From NCBI RefSeq assembly GCF_007004655.1, contig NZ_ML660090.1, positions 248,001 to 312,000 of the forward strand: DNA of 64,000 nucleotides, in the 5' to 3' direction. The notes beneath the pieces were generated by a model that did not search any database, had not been told where the DNA came from, and saw only the letters and a program-made list of their open reading frames with translations. The DNA is from Exilibacterium tricleocarpae. GTDB lineage: Bacteria; Pseudomonadota; Gammaproteobacteria; Pseudomonadales; Cellvibrionaceae. This document shows positions 1 through 7,750 of this stretch, one piece after another (position 1 is the stretch's first letter; the number at the start of each line of letters is the position of its first letter). The position numbers and the translations under genes were made by a program.

Positions 1-1
1 G

Positions 2-124
2 GCGACACCGTCGCAACTGTGCAGCTGCCTGCACCTGACTCCCGAGCAGGTGGGTGCCGCCATCGACGGCATCATGGAGTCGTCCACGGAACTCAATAAT
101 ATCGCCGCGCAGATGGGCGGCTGA
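2..124 (+). CDS. 3' end of an unidentified gene (partial)
   Basis: An open frame enters the window from the left and ends with TGA at 122-124, giving the last 40 residues of a protein. The visible tail reads as a soluble helical segment (LTPEQVGAAIDGIMESS, then a polar stretch ending AAQMGG). No family can be named from so little. The next gene is on the opposite strand, so this gene ends its own transcription unit here. Confidence 0.5.
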   Translation, partial: ATPSQLCSCLHLTPEQVGAAIDGIMESSTELNNIAAQMGG

Positions 125-141
125 GACAGCGCTTCGCTGTC
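125..141 (+). terminator. Hairpin after the partial gene
   Basis: GACAGCG-CTT-CGCTGTC forms a perfect 7-bp stem with a 3-nt loop directly after the TGA of the partial gene. No T-tract follows, so intrinsic termination is possible but weak. It lies between two convergent genes. Confidence 0.3.
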
Positions 142-226
142 CCGCACCTATTTTGAAACACCCGCACCTGGCTGTCAGGACCCCGCGCCCGGTTTCAAAA
201 CCCAAGCCCGGCTTCAAAAACTGTAC

Positions 227-1555
227 CTAGCCGGGCTGGGTGGCCTGCAAGGCGCGCGCGCCGTTCTCCTCCTCTTCCCGAGCCACCAACTGCTCGGTGC
301 TGGTGGCAAACATGTCTTCGTTCAGCTCGCCCTCGGTCTTGGCCACCACCAGCGACACCATGGAGTCACCGGTGACATTCACCGCGGTGCGCACCATATC
401 CAGCAGCCGATCGACGCCGATGATAAACGCAATACCTTCGGCCGGCAGCCCCACCTGGGTCAGCACCATAGTCAGTGTTATCAGCCCCACTCCCGGCACC
501 CCGGCGGTGCCTATGGAGGCCAGGGTGGCGGTCATGATCACCATCATGTAGCCGCTCAAACCGATATCGATACCGTAGGCCTGGGCGATAAACGCGGTGG
601 CCACACCCTGCATAATCGCGGTGCCGTCCATATTGATGGTGGCACCCAGGGGTACTGTAAAAGAAGCCACGCTGTTGTCGACGCCGAGGCGCTTTTCCGC
701 CGTGCGCAGCGTTACCGGAATGGTGGCATTGCTGGAGGCGGTACTGAACGCAAACATCATGACCGGGCGCAATTTGTTGAGAAACGTAGCCGGATTGAGA
801 CCCGCCAACAGCTTTAACATCAACGAGTAAACACCGAGACCGTGCAATAACAGCACACCCACCACACAGAAGAAATATTTCCCGAGTTTCCAGATGGCAT
901 CGATACCGAGACCGGAAAACAATTTGGCCAGCAGGCAGAACACACCGTAAGGCGCCAGGTGCATCAGCATAGTGACCATCTTCATGATGACATCGTTGAA
1001 GTCGTTGAAAAAACCCGCCACCTGCCGGCCCCGTTCACCGCTGCGGGAGATGGCGATACCCATCAAAATGGCGAACACAATCACCTGCAGCATATTGCCG
1101 GCGGCCATCGCCTGCACCGGGTTGTCGGGGAAAATATTGATCACGACATCTTTCAGGGAGGGCACGGCGGAGGGTTCAAATGCCACCTCTTGCTGCAGGT
1201 CTATGCCGGCACCGGGCTGCACCACGGTGCCGGCTATCAGCGCCAGGCTGATGGCGACGGCTGTCGTAAACATGTACAACACCAGGGTTTTGCCCGCCAT
1301 GGGTCCCATGCGGGTGTTGTCGCCGAGCGACGCCGTGCCGCAAACCAGGGAGACAAACACCAGGGGCACCACCAGCAGTTTCAGCGAGGCGACGAAGATA
1401 CGCCCAACCACATCGAACAGACCATCGACGATAAAGACGTCAATCCAGTTATTGAACGTCGCGGCAAGCCAACCCTGACTGCTGGCAATATTGATCATCA
1501 CCCCAAGGGCCAGTCCAAGCACCATCGCCCAGATAATACGTTTGGTTAAACTCAT
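227..1555 (-). CDS. Dicarboxylate/amino acid:cation symporter (DAACS/SLC1 family)
   Basis: This is an inner-membrane secondary transporter that imports a dicarboxylate or acidic amino acid with Na+ or H+. The 442-residue length is normal for the GltP/DctA family. There are hydrophobic segments along most of the length. The substrate-site signatures are visible: the serine-rich re-entrant loop near residue 270 (FSTASSNATIPVTLR), and the NMDGT motif of TM7 near residue 310 (GATINMDGTAI). A second re-entrant loop (TAGVPGVGLI) and the TM8 segment (GVDRLLDMVRTAVNVTGD) follow, the latter holding the conserved Asp/Arg/Asn residues. AGAGGTG sits 11 nt before the ATG. Substrate cannot be told from sequence alone (glutamate, aspartate or C4-dicarboxylate). 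It is a single-gene unit, followed by a non-coding stretch. Confidence 0.92.
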   Translation of the reverse strand: MSLTKRIIWAMVLGLALGVMINIASSQGWLAATFNNWIDVFIVDGLFDVVGRIFVASLKLLVVPLVFVSLVCGTASLGDNTRMGPMAGKTLVLYMFTTAVAISLALIAGTVVQPGAGIDLQQEVAFEPSAVPSLKDVVINIFPDNPVQAMAAGNMLQVIVFAILMGIAISRSGERGRQVAGFFNDFNDVIMKMVTMLMHLAPYGVFCLLAKLFSGLGIDAIWKLGKYFFCVVGVLLLHGLGVYSLMLKLLAGLNPATFLNKLRPVMMFAFSTASSNATIPVTLRTAEKRLGVDNSVASFTVPLGATINMDGTAIMQGVATAFIAQAYGIDIGLSGYMMVIMTATLASIGTAGVPGVGLITLTMVLTQVGLPAEGIAFIIGVDRLLDMVRTAVNVTGDSMVSLVVAKTEGELNEDMFATSTEQLVAREEEENGARALQATQPG

Positions 1556-1657
1556 ACTTGTTATCGCACCTCTAGATTACACTCGGTCATTATTGTTTTG
1601 GCGTCTCGTTATTATCGACGGTCCCCAATACGGGTTGATGTCGACGCGAAACATAGA

Positions 1658-1688
1658 ATCTGATCGGTTCCCCACCCGCCGATCAGAT
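1658..1688 (-). terminator. Candidate terminator of the HU gene
   Basis: A perfect 10-bp inverted repeat (ATCTGATCGG / CCGATCAGAT) with an 11-nt loop lies immediately downstream of the HU gene on the minus strand. It is followed by a modestly T-rich stretch (TCTATGTTT). The position and stem fit an intrinsic terminator, but the U-tract is imperfect. Confidence 0.5.
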
Positions 1689-1696
1689 CGCGCCGG

Positions 1697-1972
1697 TTAC
1701 TCGTTGAGACAGTCTTTCAATGCCTTGCCCGGGCGAAACCCCACGGAGGCAGTCGCCGGTATTTGAATGGTTTCTCCGGTTTGCGGGCTGCGTCCGGTGC
1801 GGGCGGCACGCTGGCGCCGGAAAAAGGAGCCGAAGCCAACCAGGGTGACGCTCTCGTCGCGGCTCAGCGCGTTGGTGATTTCTTCAAAAATTGCCGACAC
1901 CACATCATTGGCGCGATCTGCAGGGAGGTCAGCGAGATCGGCAACGGCCGCAACCAGATCACTCTTATGCAT
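1697..1972 (-). CDS. HU-family nucleoid DNA-binding protein
   Basis: A 91-residue histone-like protein of the usual HU/IHF length. It starts MHKSDLVAAVADLADL, the helical dimerisation region. It carries the family core VTLVGFGSFFRRQRAARTGR and the beta-arm with a TGETIQIPA segment. It ends in the FRPGKALKDCLNE helix. HU dimers bend and compact DNA in the nucleoid. The acidic patches and the RRQRAARTGR segment match HU rather than IHF, but paralogue identity (hupA, hupB or a third copy) cannot be assigned. In Pseudomonas an HU-like gene also lies just upstream of ubiC-ubiA-phoBR, which supports this as a core locus. Confidence 0.93.
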   Translation of the reverse strand: MHKSDLVAAVADLADLPADRANDVVSAIFEEITNALSRDESVTLVGFGSFFRRQRAARTGRSPQTGETIQIPATASVGFRPGKALKDCLNE

Positions 1973-2051
1973 GTAGTTATTCCCGATTGGACTGACTGCG
2001 ACCCATATGGCTGAAAAGTTATTGAAAAAATGCTGATAAGCCGCCGTCCCC

Positions 2052-2138
2052 GCATTAAAACAAGGGCGGCCGGTTCGGTAAAGTATTTTCAGAAGTGCAC
2101 GCAGTGGCGTTCAGGCAGGGCCGGCCTTGTTTTAATGC
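2052..2138. repeat. Long-spaced inverted repeat upstream of ubiC
   Basis: GCATTAAAACAAGG (2052-2065) recurs in inverse orientation at 2125-2138 (CCTTGTTTTAATGC), a perfect 14-bp pair separated by 59 nt. Adjacent GC-rich sequence (GGCGGCCGG / GGGCCGGCC) nearly extends the pairing. It lies in the divergent promoter region between the HU gene and ubiC. It could be a regulatory dyad or the ends of a small insertion. Confidence 0.5.
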
Positions 2139-2252
2139 CGGGCAAGAGCGGTAAATTTTGCCTTTTTCAACAGCATCATTCCCTGTACTCTCGCTGTACT
2201 CTGCAACAGATGTGGATAGAATAGGCGCCTGTCTTTACCGCGGTGCTCCAGT

Positions 2253-2858
2253 TTGTACGTATTTTCCAGCAGCGGCAGCCGGCACCGGCCCGGACCGCGC
2301 AAACCCGGCGAGCCGGTCTGGTCGGCCAGACCCGGCGGCAACCGGCGACCCGCCGCCCATCTGCGGCGCTGGTTGCTGGATCGCGGCTCGCTCACCCAAC
2401 ACCTGATCTGCGCCAGTCAGGGCCGTTTCGCCGTGCAGGTGCTGCACCAGGCCATCGGCTGTCCGCGCCCCGGTGAGGCGCGGGCACTCGGCCTCGGGCC
2501 CCGCCGCCGGGCCCTGATCAGGGAGGTGATACTCTACGGTCGGGATCAGCCCTGGGTCTTCGCCCGCAGCATCCTGCCGCTGTCGACTCTGACCGGGCGC
2601 CAGCGGGCCCTGCGCCGACTCGACGACCGGCCGCTGGGCGCGCTGCTGTTCAAGGACCCGTCGATGCGGCGCGGCCCTATCGAAATGGCGCCCATCCTGC
2701 CTGCACACGGTATCCTGCCCCTGCACCTGCAACACCCGCAGCCGGCCTGGGGGCGCCGTTCGGTATTTTACCTGGACGCCAAACCGCTGTTGGTCTGTGA
2801 GATATTTCTGGCGACCTTTGGCCCGACCGGCCATCCGATGGATAATAGCGCGCTATGA
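2253..2858 (+). CDS. ubiC: Chorismate--pyruvate lyase
   Basis: Converts chorismate to 4-hydroxybenzoate and pyruvate, the first committed step of ubiquinone synthesis, in the cytoplasm. Family signatures are visible: the core [20 protein letters not shown] (about residues 89-108) with the substrate-binding Arg, then the STLTG turn. PLGALLF and WGRRSVF follow, and the C-terminal LLVCEIFL carries the conserved Glu. The only non-CTG start in frame after the upstream stop is TTG at 2253, giving 201 residues. That is about 35 more than E. coli UbiC, and the Arg/Pro/Gly-rich N-terminus is unlike the family, so the true start may be further in. The stop overlaps the ubiA start by 4 bp (ATGA), indicating translational coupling. 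Confidence 0.88.
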   Translation: MYVFSSSGSRHRPGPRKPGEPVWSARPGGNRRPAAHLRRWLLDRGSLTQHLICASQGRFAVQVLHQAIGCPRPGEARALGLGPRRRALIREVILYGRDQPWVFARSILPLSTLTGRQRALRRLDDRPLGALLFKDPSMRRGPIEMAPILPAHGILPLHLQHPQPAWGRRSVFYLDAKPLLVCEIFLATFGPTGHPMDNSAL

Positions 2859-3799
2859 CTGCCAAACCCTCTCCGTCATCCGGCAAACGAGCCACCACTG
2901 CGGCGCGCGCCCGGCGCAGCGCCGCCCGCAAACGCCCGGGGCTCCTGCTGGGCTACTGGCGCCTGATGCGCTTTGACCGACCCATCGGCATGCTGCTGCT
3001 GCTGTGGCCCACGCTCTGGGCACTGTGGTTTGCCGCCGAGGGGCTGCCGGAACCCGGGCTGCTCGGAATTTTCGTCGCCGGAGTGGTGCTGATGCGCGCA
3101 GCCGGCTGCGTTATCAATGATTTTGCCGATCGGCATGTCGACGGCAGTGTCAAGCGCACCCGGGACAGACCCCTGCCCAGCGGTCAGGTCTCACCGGCGG
3201 CAGCGGTCACCCTGTTTGCGATCCTGTGCCTGGCCGCCTTCGCACTGGTATTGATGACCAACACCCTGACCATACAATTATCGTTCGGCGCCGTGGCGCT
3301 GGCGTTTTGCTACCCGTTTATGAAACGCTACACCCACCTCCCGCAGGTGGTATTGGGGGCGGCTTTTTCCTGGGGTATACCCATGGCCTTTGCCGCGCAG
3401 ACGGGCAGCGTCGCCCCCGACGCCTGGCTGGTGTTTATCACCGCAGTGCTGTGGACCATCGTCTACGATACGTTTTACGGCATGGTCGATCGCGACGACG
3501 ATATCGCCGTCGGCGTCAAATCCACGGCGATCCTGTTTGCCGAACACGACCGGCTGATCACCGGCTGCCTGCAGGGGCTGGTATTAGCCGGTCTGGTGAT
3601 CGTCGGGGACAAGTTTTCCATGGGGGGCTTCTACTACCTGGGTGTAGCCCTGGCGGCCGTACTCTTCGGCTACCAGCAGTATCTGATACGACATCGGGAA
3701 CGGGAGGCCTGTTTTCGCGCATTTTTGGATAATAATTATGTCGGCATGGCGATATTTGCGGGCATTGTCGCCGACTATGCCTCTAAAAGCCTTCAATAG
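2855..3799 (+). CDS. ubiA: 4-hydroxybenzoate octaprenyltransferase
   Basis: An integral inner-membrane prenyltransferase that attaches the polyprenyl tail to 4-hydroxybenzoate, the step after UbiC. The 314-residue protein has a basic N-terminal tail of about 30 residues, then multiple membrane segments. It carries the two Asp-rich, Mg-prenyl-diphosphate-binding motifs of the UbiA superfamily. The first is [20 protein letters not shown] (near residue 88). The second is [20 protein letters not shown] (near residue 204). Its ATG overlaps the ubiC stop by 4 bp, so the two form an operon. A strong hairpin begins at its stop codon. Confidence 0.95.
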   Translation: MTAKPSPSSGKRATTAARARRSAARKRPGLLLGYWRLMRFDRPIGMLLLLWPTLWALWFAAEGLPEPGLLGIFVAGVVLMRAAGCVINDFADRHVDGSVKRTRDRPLPSGQVSPAAAVTLFAILCLAAFALVLMTNTLTIQLSFGAVALAFCYPFMKRYTHLPQVVLGAAFSWGIPMAFAAQTGSVAPDAWLVFITAVLWTIVYDTFYGMVDRDDDIAVGVKSTAILFAEHDRLITGCLQGLVLAGLVIVGDKFSMGGFYYLGVALAAVLFGYQQYLIRHREREACFRAFLDNNYVGMAIFAGIVADYASKSLQ

Positions 3800-3842
3800 G
3801 CGGGCACTATCGGGTTGATACCCGGAGATTAAACTGCCCGCC
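3799..3842 (+). terminator. Nested hairpin between ubiA and phoB
   Basis: Outer arms GGCGGGCA (3799-3806) and TGCCCGCC (3835-3842) are perfect complements. Inside them lies a second stem, CGGGT-tgat-ACCCG (3811-3824). The structure starts on the last base of the ubiA stop. There is no T-tract, so it may act as a processing or Rho-assisted end rather than a classic terminator. It separates ubiCA from the phoBR promoter. Confidence 0.5.
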
Positions 3843-3851
3843 GGCCGCTGT

Positions 3852-3869
3852 TTGTCATAAACTTGCAAC
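3852..3869 (+). promoter_or_regulatory. Candidate Pho box of phoBR
   Basis: TTGTCATAAACTTGCAAC matches the E. coli Pho box consensus (CTGTCATAAAACTGTCAT) at 12 of 18 positions. It keeps the TGTCATAAA half. A TTTATT-type -10 candidate lies about 10 nt further on. It is about 80 nt before the phoB ATG, consistent with PhoB autoregulation. Confidence 0.55.
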
Positions 3870-3951
3870 ATAACCTTTATTTAATGCCTGTCTGGTATAC
3901 CGAAAAAATGTTGAGAGTGCCGCAACCCAGGTCCGGTGGAGTACAGGTGAG

Positions 3952-4656
3952 ATGCCCGATAAAACCATTTTGATAGTCGACGACGAAGCCCCCATTCGGG
4001 ACATGTTGCGAGTCGCCCTGGAAATGGCGGAATACAACTGCCTGGAAGCGGAGGACGCCCAACTGGCCCACAGCCTGATCATCGACGAAAAGCCGGACCT
4101 GATCCTGCTGGACTGGATGTTGCCGGGCACCAGCGGCATCGAACTGGCCCGGCGCCTGAAGCGCGAAGAAGTCACCGCCGAGATACCGATCATCATGTTG
4201 ACCGCCAAGGGCGAAGAGGACAATAAAATCCAGGGCCTGGAAGTGGGGGCCGACGACTATATCACCAAACCCTTCTCGCCACGGGAGTTGGTGGCGCGCC
4301 TGAAAGCTGTGCTGCGCCGCACCGATAACACCTCCGACAATGCGCCGATCACCGTCGACAGCCTGTGCCTGGACCCCACCAGCCATCGGGTCACCATCGA
4401 TGACCACCCGGTGCAGATGGGGCCGACGGAATACCGTCTGCTGGAGTTTTTCCTGACCCACCAGGAGCGGGTCTACAGCCGCAGCCAGTTGCTCGACCAC
4501 GTCTGGGGCGGCAATGTCTACGTGGAGGAGCGCACCGTGGATGTCCACATCCGCCGCCTGCGCAAAGCCCTTAACCACGAGGGCCACGACCGTTATATCC
4601 AGACCGTGCGCGGCGCCGGTTATCGCTTTTCCACCAAGGTTTCCATTCGCGCCTGA
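3952..4656 (+). CDS. phoB: Phosphate regulon response regulator PhoB
   Basis: DNA-binding response regulator of the OmpR/PhoB family, 234 residues, the standard length. The receiver domain (about 1-120) shows the acidic pocket (IVDDEAP), the phospho-acceptor D54 ([10 protein letters not shown]), the switch Thr (MLTAKG) and the conserved Lys ([10 protein letters not shown]). The C-terminal winged helix (about 130-230) has the typical [10 protein letters not shown] and [13 protein letters not shown] segments, and ends [14 protein letters not shown] with [12 protein letters not shown]. Under phosphate starvation it is phosphorylated by PhoR and activates Pho-box promoters, here expected to include pstS at 58.7 kb. 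It sits 72 nt upstream of phoR and has its own candidate Pho box. Confidence 0.96.
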   Translation: MPDKTILIVDDEAPIRDMLRVALEMAEYNCLEAEDAQLAHSLIIDEKPDLILLDWMLPGTSGIELARRLKREEVTAEIPIIMLTAKGEEDNKIQGLEVGADDYITKPFSPRELVARLKAVLRRTDNTSDNAPITVDSLCLDPTSHRVTIDDHPVQMGPTEYRLLEFFLTHQERVYSRSQLLDHVWGGNVYVEERTVDVHIRRLRKALNHEGHDRYIQTVRGAGYRFSTKVSIRA

Positions 4657-4728
4657 TAGCGCTTGACTAAACCCGGCTTAACCAGCAGGCTGCGGTCTGT
4701 AAAAAGGCTTTGAACTCCAGGTGTTCCC

Positions 4729-6063
4729 TTGCTGACAGGATACTCCGCCGAGCTTCGGCGCATCGCTATTTACGCCGCCCTGTGCGTGGCTATCGGGCTG
4801 ATAACCGGCTATCTGGTCTGGGCGCTGATTATTGGCGGCGTGCTCTACCTGACCTGGATTTTCTGGCAGATTCGACGCCTTGACCAGTGGTTGACACTCA
4901 GTCGTAAACATCCCCAGTCCCCGCCCGACGCCAGTGGTATCTGGGGCGATATCTTCGATAATATCTATCGCCTGCAACAGCGTCACCGCAAGGAAAAACG
5001 CCGCCTGCAGCAGGTCATCAGCCGCATGCACGAGACCACCGCCGCGTTTGCCGACGGGGTCGTGGTGGTCGACTCCCGGGGCAATATCGAGTGGTGGAAC
5101 AAGTCCGCCGAGCTACTGCTGGGCCTGCAACAGCAGGACAGCGGGCACCCCCTGGTCAACTACGTTCGCAACCCCCGCTTTATCAACTACTTCGACTCCG
5201 GTGACTACCGGCTGCCGGTGGATATGCCCTCGGCCCGCGAAAGCGACAAACGCCTGCAGTACCAGATCAACAGTTTCGGCCAGGGCGAGCGTCTGATCGT
5301 AGTGCGTGACGTCACCCGCCTGTACCGGCTCGAAGCCATGCGCAAAGACTTTGTCGCCAATGTCTCCCACGAGCTGCGCACGCCCCTGACCGTGATTCGC
5401 GGTTACCTGGAGACCCTGGGCGACAGCCAGGACCTCTCCAGCGTGTGGCAGAGGGCGCTGCTGCAAATGCAGCAGCAGAGCGAGCGGATGACCGCCTTGA
5501 TCAACGACCTGATTACTCTCTCCACCCTGGAAACCGACGATCCGGAACGGGACCAGCGCTGCATCGCCGTCGAACCGATGCTGATGATGATCAGGACCGA
5601 TGCCGAGGCCTTCAGCGGCGACAAAGGCCACCGGGTAACCCTCGACTGCGAGGCCAACGCCTATATCCACGGCAGCGAAAAGGAACTGCGCAGCGCTTTT
5701 TCCAACCTGGTTTTCAACGCCATCAAATATTCCCCCAGCGACAGCCAGGTGGACATCAAATTCTGGAATGGCGAGGACGGTGCTTATTTTGCGGTCACCG
5801 ATCGGGGTGTGGGTATCGACCCCATCCATATCCCTCGCCTTACCGAACGCTTCTACCGCATCGACAGCAGCCGCTCCAACGCCACCGGCGGCACCGGCCT
5901 GGGGCTGGCCATTGTCAAGCACGCGCTGGTGCGTCACGACGCCCAGTTGCAGATCGAGAGCCAACCGGGGCAGGGCAGCACCTTTACCTGTCACTTCCCG
6001 CTGGCCCGTGTGGTCCGGAGCACGGCGCCGAATGTAACGCCGCTGCACAGCCGGGCCGGCTGA
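4729..6063 (+). CDS. phoR: Phosphate regulon sensor histidine kinase PhoR
   Basis: Inner-membrane sensor kinase paired with PhoB, 444 residues. Two hydrophobic stretches lie near residues 12-50 (IYAALCVAIGLITGYLVWAL and the following segment), with almost no periplasmic loop, as in other PhoR proteins. A PAS domain follows (about 95-195, FADGVVVVDSRGNIEWWN). The DHp domain has phospho-acceptor H214 (NVSHELRTPLTVIRGYLE). The catalytic domain shows the N box (NLVFNAIKYSP), G1 (DRGVGI) and G2 (GTGLGLAIVKH). Start TTG at 4729 is the first usable codon after the upstream stop. PhoR senses phosphate through contact with PhoU and the Pst transporter, both encoded 47 kb away in this window. Confidence 0.95.
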   Translation: MLTGYSAELRRIAIYAALCVAIGLITGYLVWALIIGGVLYLTWIFWQIRRLDQWLTLSRKHPQSPPDASGIWGDIFDNIYRLQQRHRKEKRRLQQVISRMHETTAAFADGVVVVDSRGNIEWWNKSAELLLGLQQQDSGHPLVNYVRNPRFINYFDSGDYRLPVDMPSARESDKRLQYQINSFGQGERLIVVRDVTRLYRLEAMRKDFVANVSHELRTPLTVIRGYLETLGDSQDLSSVWQRALLQMQQQSERMTALINDLITLSTLETDDPERDQRCIAVEPMLMMIRTDAEAFSGDKGHRVTLDCEANAYIHGSEKELRSAFSNLVFNAIKYSPSDSQVDIKFWNGEDGAYFAVTDRGVGIDPIHIPRLTERFYRIDSSRSNATGGTGLGLAIVKHALVRHDAQLQIESQPGQGSTFTCHFPLARVVRSTAPNVTPLHSRAG

Positions 6064-6141
6064 TTTGCTGACCTCAATCTGCCAACTTAAATTTGCTAAG
6101 CTAATTTGCTAAGCTAATTTGCTAACCTAATTTGCTAAACT
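6062..6141 (+). repeat. 13-bp tandem repeat between phoR and the next gene
   Basis: Four near-identical 13-bp units (AATTTGCTAAGCT and variants) run from 6090 to 6141. Degenerate copies extend back to 6062 on the phoR stop codon. The unit length is not a multiple of three. The array ends 8 nt before the following ATG, so it takes up the space where a ribosome-binding site would be. Confidence 0.85.
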
Positions 6142-6149
6142 ACGCGGCT

Positions 6150-7301
6150 ATGCAAGCCGAATTTATCGACTCTATCGACACCGTAGCGCCGGCGGCATGG
6201 CAGGCGCTGTGGTCAACCGATTACCCCTTCACCCGCCACGGGTTTCTGGCCGCCCTGGAACACAGCGGCAGCACCAGTGCCGCCACCGGCTGGCAACCCT
6301 GCCACCTGCTGCTCAAACAGGGACAAGAGCTGGTGGCGGCACTGGTACTGTTTAAAAAGCTGCACTCCTACGGCGAATATGTATTTGACTGGGCCTGGGC
6401 CGACGCCTACCAGCGCAGCGGCCTGTCTTACTATCCGAAGCTGGTCACCGCAATTCCCTTCACCCCCGCCACCGGCCCGCGCCTGGGCATAGCTGCCGGT
6501 GTTGACAGGGCTGAGGTGCAGCGGCATATGTTTGCGGCGCTCAAAGAGAAAGCGCAGCAATGGCGGGTGTCCTCCTGGCACTGTTTGTTTCCGGAACCCG
6601 AACTGTCGGTGCAGCTTCAAGCGCAGCAGTTCAGCCGCCGCCGCGGCTGCCAGTTTCACTGGTTCAATCGCGGTTACGAAAATTTTGAGGATTTCCTGTC
6701 GAGCTTTACCTCGCGCAAGCGCAAGAGCCTGAACCGGGAGCGGCGGCGCGTGCGCGAGCAGCAGATCGAGTTGGAGGTTCGCAGCGGTGGTGAGATCAGC
6801 GACGCCGAGTGGCGACAGTTCTACGAGTTTTATCACCTGACGTATTTTAAACGCAGCGGGCGCCAGGGCTATCTGGGCCCGGACTTTTTCCCGGCGCTGG
6901 CCAAAACCATGCCGGAGCAGATAGTGATGGTGATGGCCCGCCATCACGGCGATCTGGTAGCGGCGGCGCTGAACTTTCGCGATCGGCATACACTCTACGG
7001 TCGCTATTGGGGTTGTCGCGCGGAATTCGACACGCTGCACTTTGAAGCCTGTTACTACCAGGGCATCGACTACGCCATTGCCGAGGGCCTGCAAAAGTTC
7101 GATCCCGGCGCCCAGGGCGAACACAAGATCCAGCGCGGTTTCACCCCGGTGGCAACCTGGTCCAACCACTGGATCGCCGATCGGCGTTTTCGGATGGCGA
7201 TTGATGACTTCCTGCAACGGGAGAATGTTTCGGTGGAGCAGTATATGGCGTCAGCGCGGGGGTACTTGCCGTTTAAGCAGGCTGATGCAGGCAGTAGCTG
7301 A
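6150..7301 (+). CDS. FemAB-like GNAT-fold acyltransferase (PF04339-type)
   Basis: A 383-residue cytoplasmic protein resembling the 'peptidoglycan biosynthesis/recognition' FemAB-like family, which has a duplicated GNAT fold. Recognisable segments are HGFLAALEHSGS near the N-terminus, FTSRKRKSLNRERRRVREQ in the middle and YGRYWGCRAEFDTLHFEACY with IDYAIAEGLQKFDPGAQGEH near the C-terminus. The last is the strongest family signature. The exact acyl acceptor is unknown for the family. The first ATG at 6150 is preferred over an in-frame TTG at 6132 that lies inside the repeat array. No ribosome-binding site is evident. It stands alone downstream of phoR and is followed by AT-richer, probably acquired DNA. 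Confidence 0.8.
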   Translation: MQAEFIDSIDTVAPAAWQALWSTDYPFTRHGFLAALEHSGSTSAATGWQPCHLLLKQGQELVAALVLFKKLHSYGEYVFDWAWADAYQRSGLSYYPKLVTAIPFTPATGPRLGIAAGVDRAEVQRHMFAALKEKAQQWRVSSWHCLFPEPELSVQLQAQQFSRRRGCQFHWFNRGYENFEDFLSSFTSRKRKSLNRERRRVREQQIELEVRSGGEISDAEWRQFYEFYHLTYFKRSGRQGYLGPDFFPALAKTMPEQIVMVMARHHGDLVAAALNFRDRHTLYGRYWGCRAEFDTLHFEACYYQGIDYAIAEGLQKFDPGAQGEHKIQRGFTPVATWSNHWIADRRFRMAIDDFLQRENVSVEQYMASARGYLPFKQADAGSS

Positions 7302-7389
7302 CAGTCGCGGGGACAGGCTTACCTATGGCCATCAAAAAGGTAGGTATAGATAACTGTAGGTTCCAGAAGAGTGCTTTACTCTTCTCCTA

Positions 7390-7440
7390 GCGATCACTAT
7401 AATTACCAAAATTGTTGAAAATGGTAACTATAGTGACCAT
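7390..7440. promoter_or_regulatory. Dyad operator of hipBA
   Basis: TCACTATAATTACC (7394-7407) and GGTAACTATAGTGA (7423-7436) are inverted copies with one mismatch, separated by 15 nt. Each arm also contains the near-palindrome ACTATAGT. The right arm overlaps the start of hipB. Paired operators like this are the usual binding sites by which HipB-type antitoxins repress their own operon. Confidence 0.7.
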
Positions 7441-7750
7441 TAGCAAATCTGGCTCAAAACGAAGTGCCGTTGTTTTTCCCAAAAACCAGGAAGTACTTTC
7501 CCGACTTGGCGAGAATATTCAATTGGCCCGAAAGCGCCGCAAATATACCCAAACTCTGATTTCGGAGCGCACCGGGCTGAGCCGTTTAACCATCCGCAAA
7601 ATTGAAAATGGAGATCCAAAGGTCTCTTTGGGCCACTATGTCGCGGTGTTAGGTGTTTTGGGATTAGTGGAAGACCTGGCAAAAGTGGCCAGCGATGACG
7701 AACTGGGCCGCAAGCTCCAAGATATCAAGCTGATGAGTAAACAAAAATGA
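7421..7750 (+). CDS. hipB: HipB-like XRE-family antitoxin/repressor
   Basis: A helix-turn-helix protein of 109 residues from ATG 7421. The HTH_XRE domain covers about residues 20-80: LGENIQLARKRRKYTQ, then ISERTGLSRLTIRKIENG and YVAVLGVLGLVEDL. It is the expected antitoxin and autorepressor for the kinase encoded next, with which it overlaps by 4 bp (ATGA at 7747-7750). The right arm of the dyad operator lies within its first codons, so a slightly later start (GTG at 7433) cannot be excluded. Base composition is AT-richer than the flanking genes, which suggests horizontal acquisition of the cassette. Confidence 0.85.
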   Translation: MVTIVTISKSGSKRSAVVFPKNQEVLSRLGENIQLARKRRKYTQTLISERTGLSRLTIRKIENGDPKVSLGHYVAVLGVLGLVEDLAKVASDDELGRKLQDIKLMSKQK

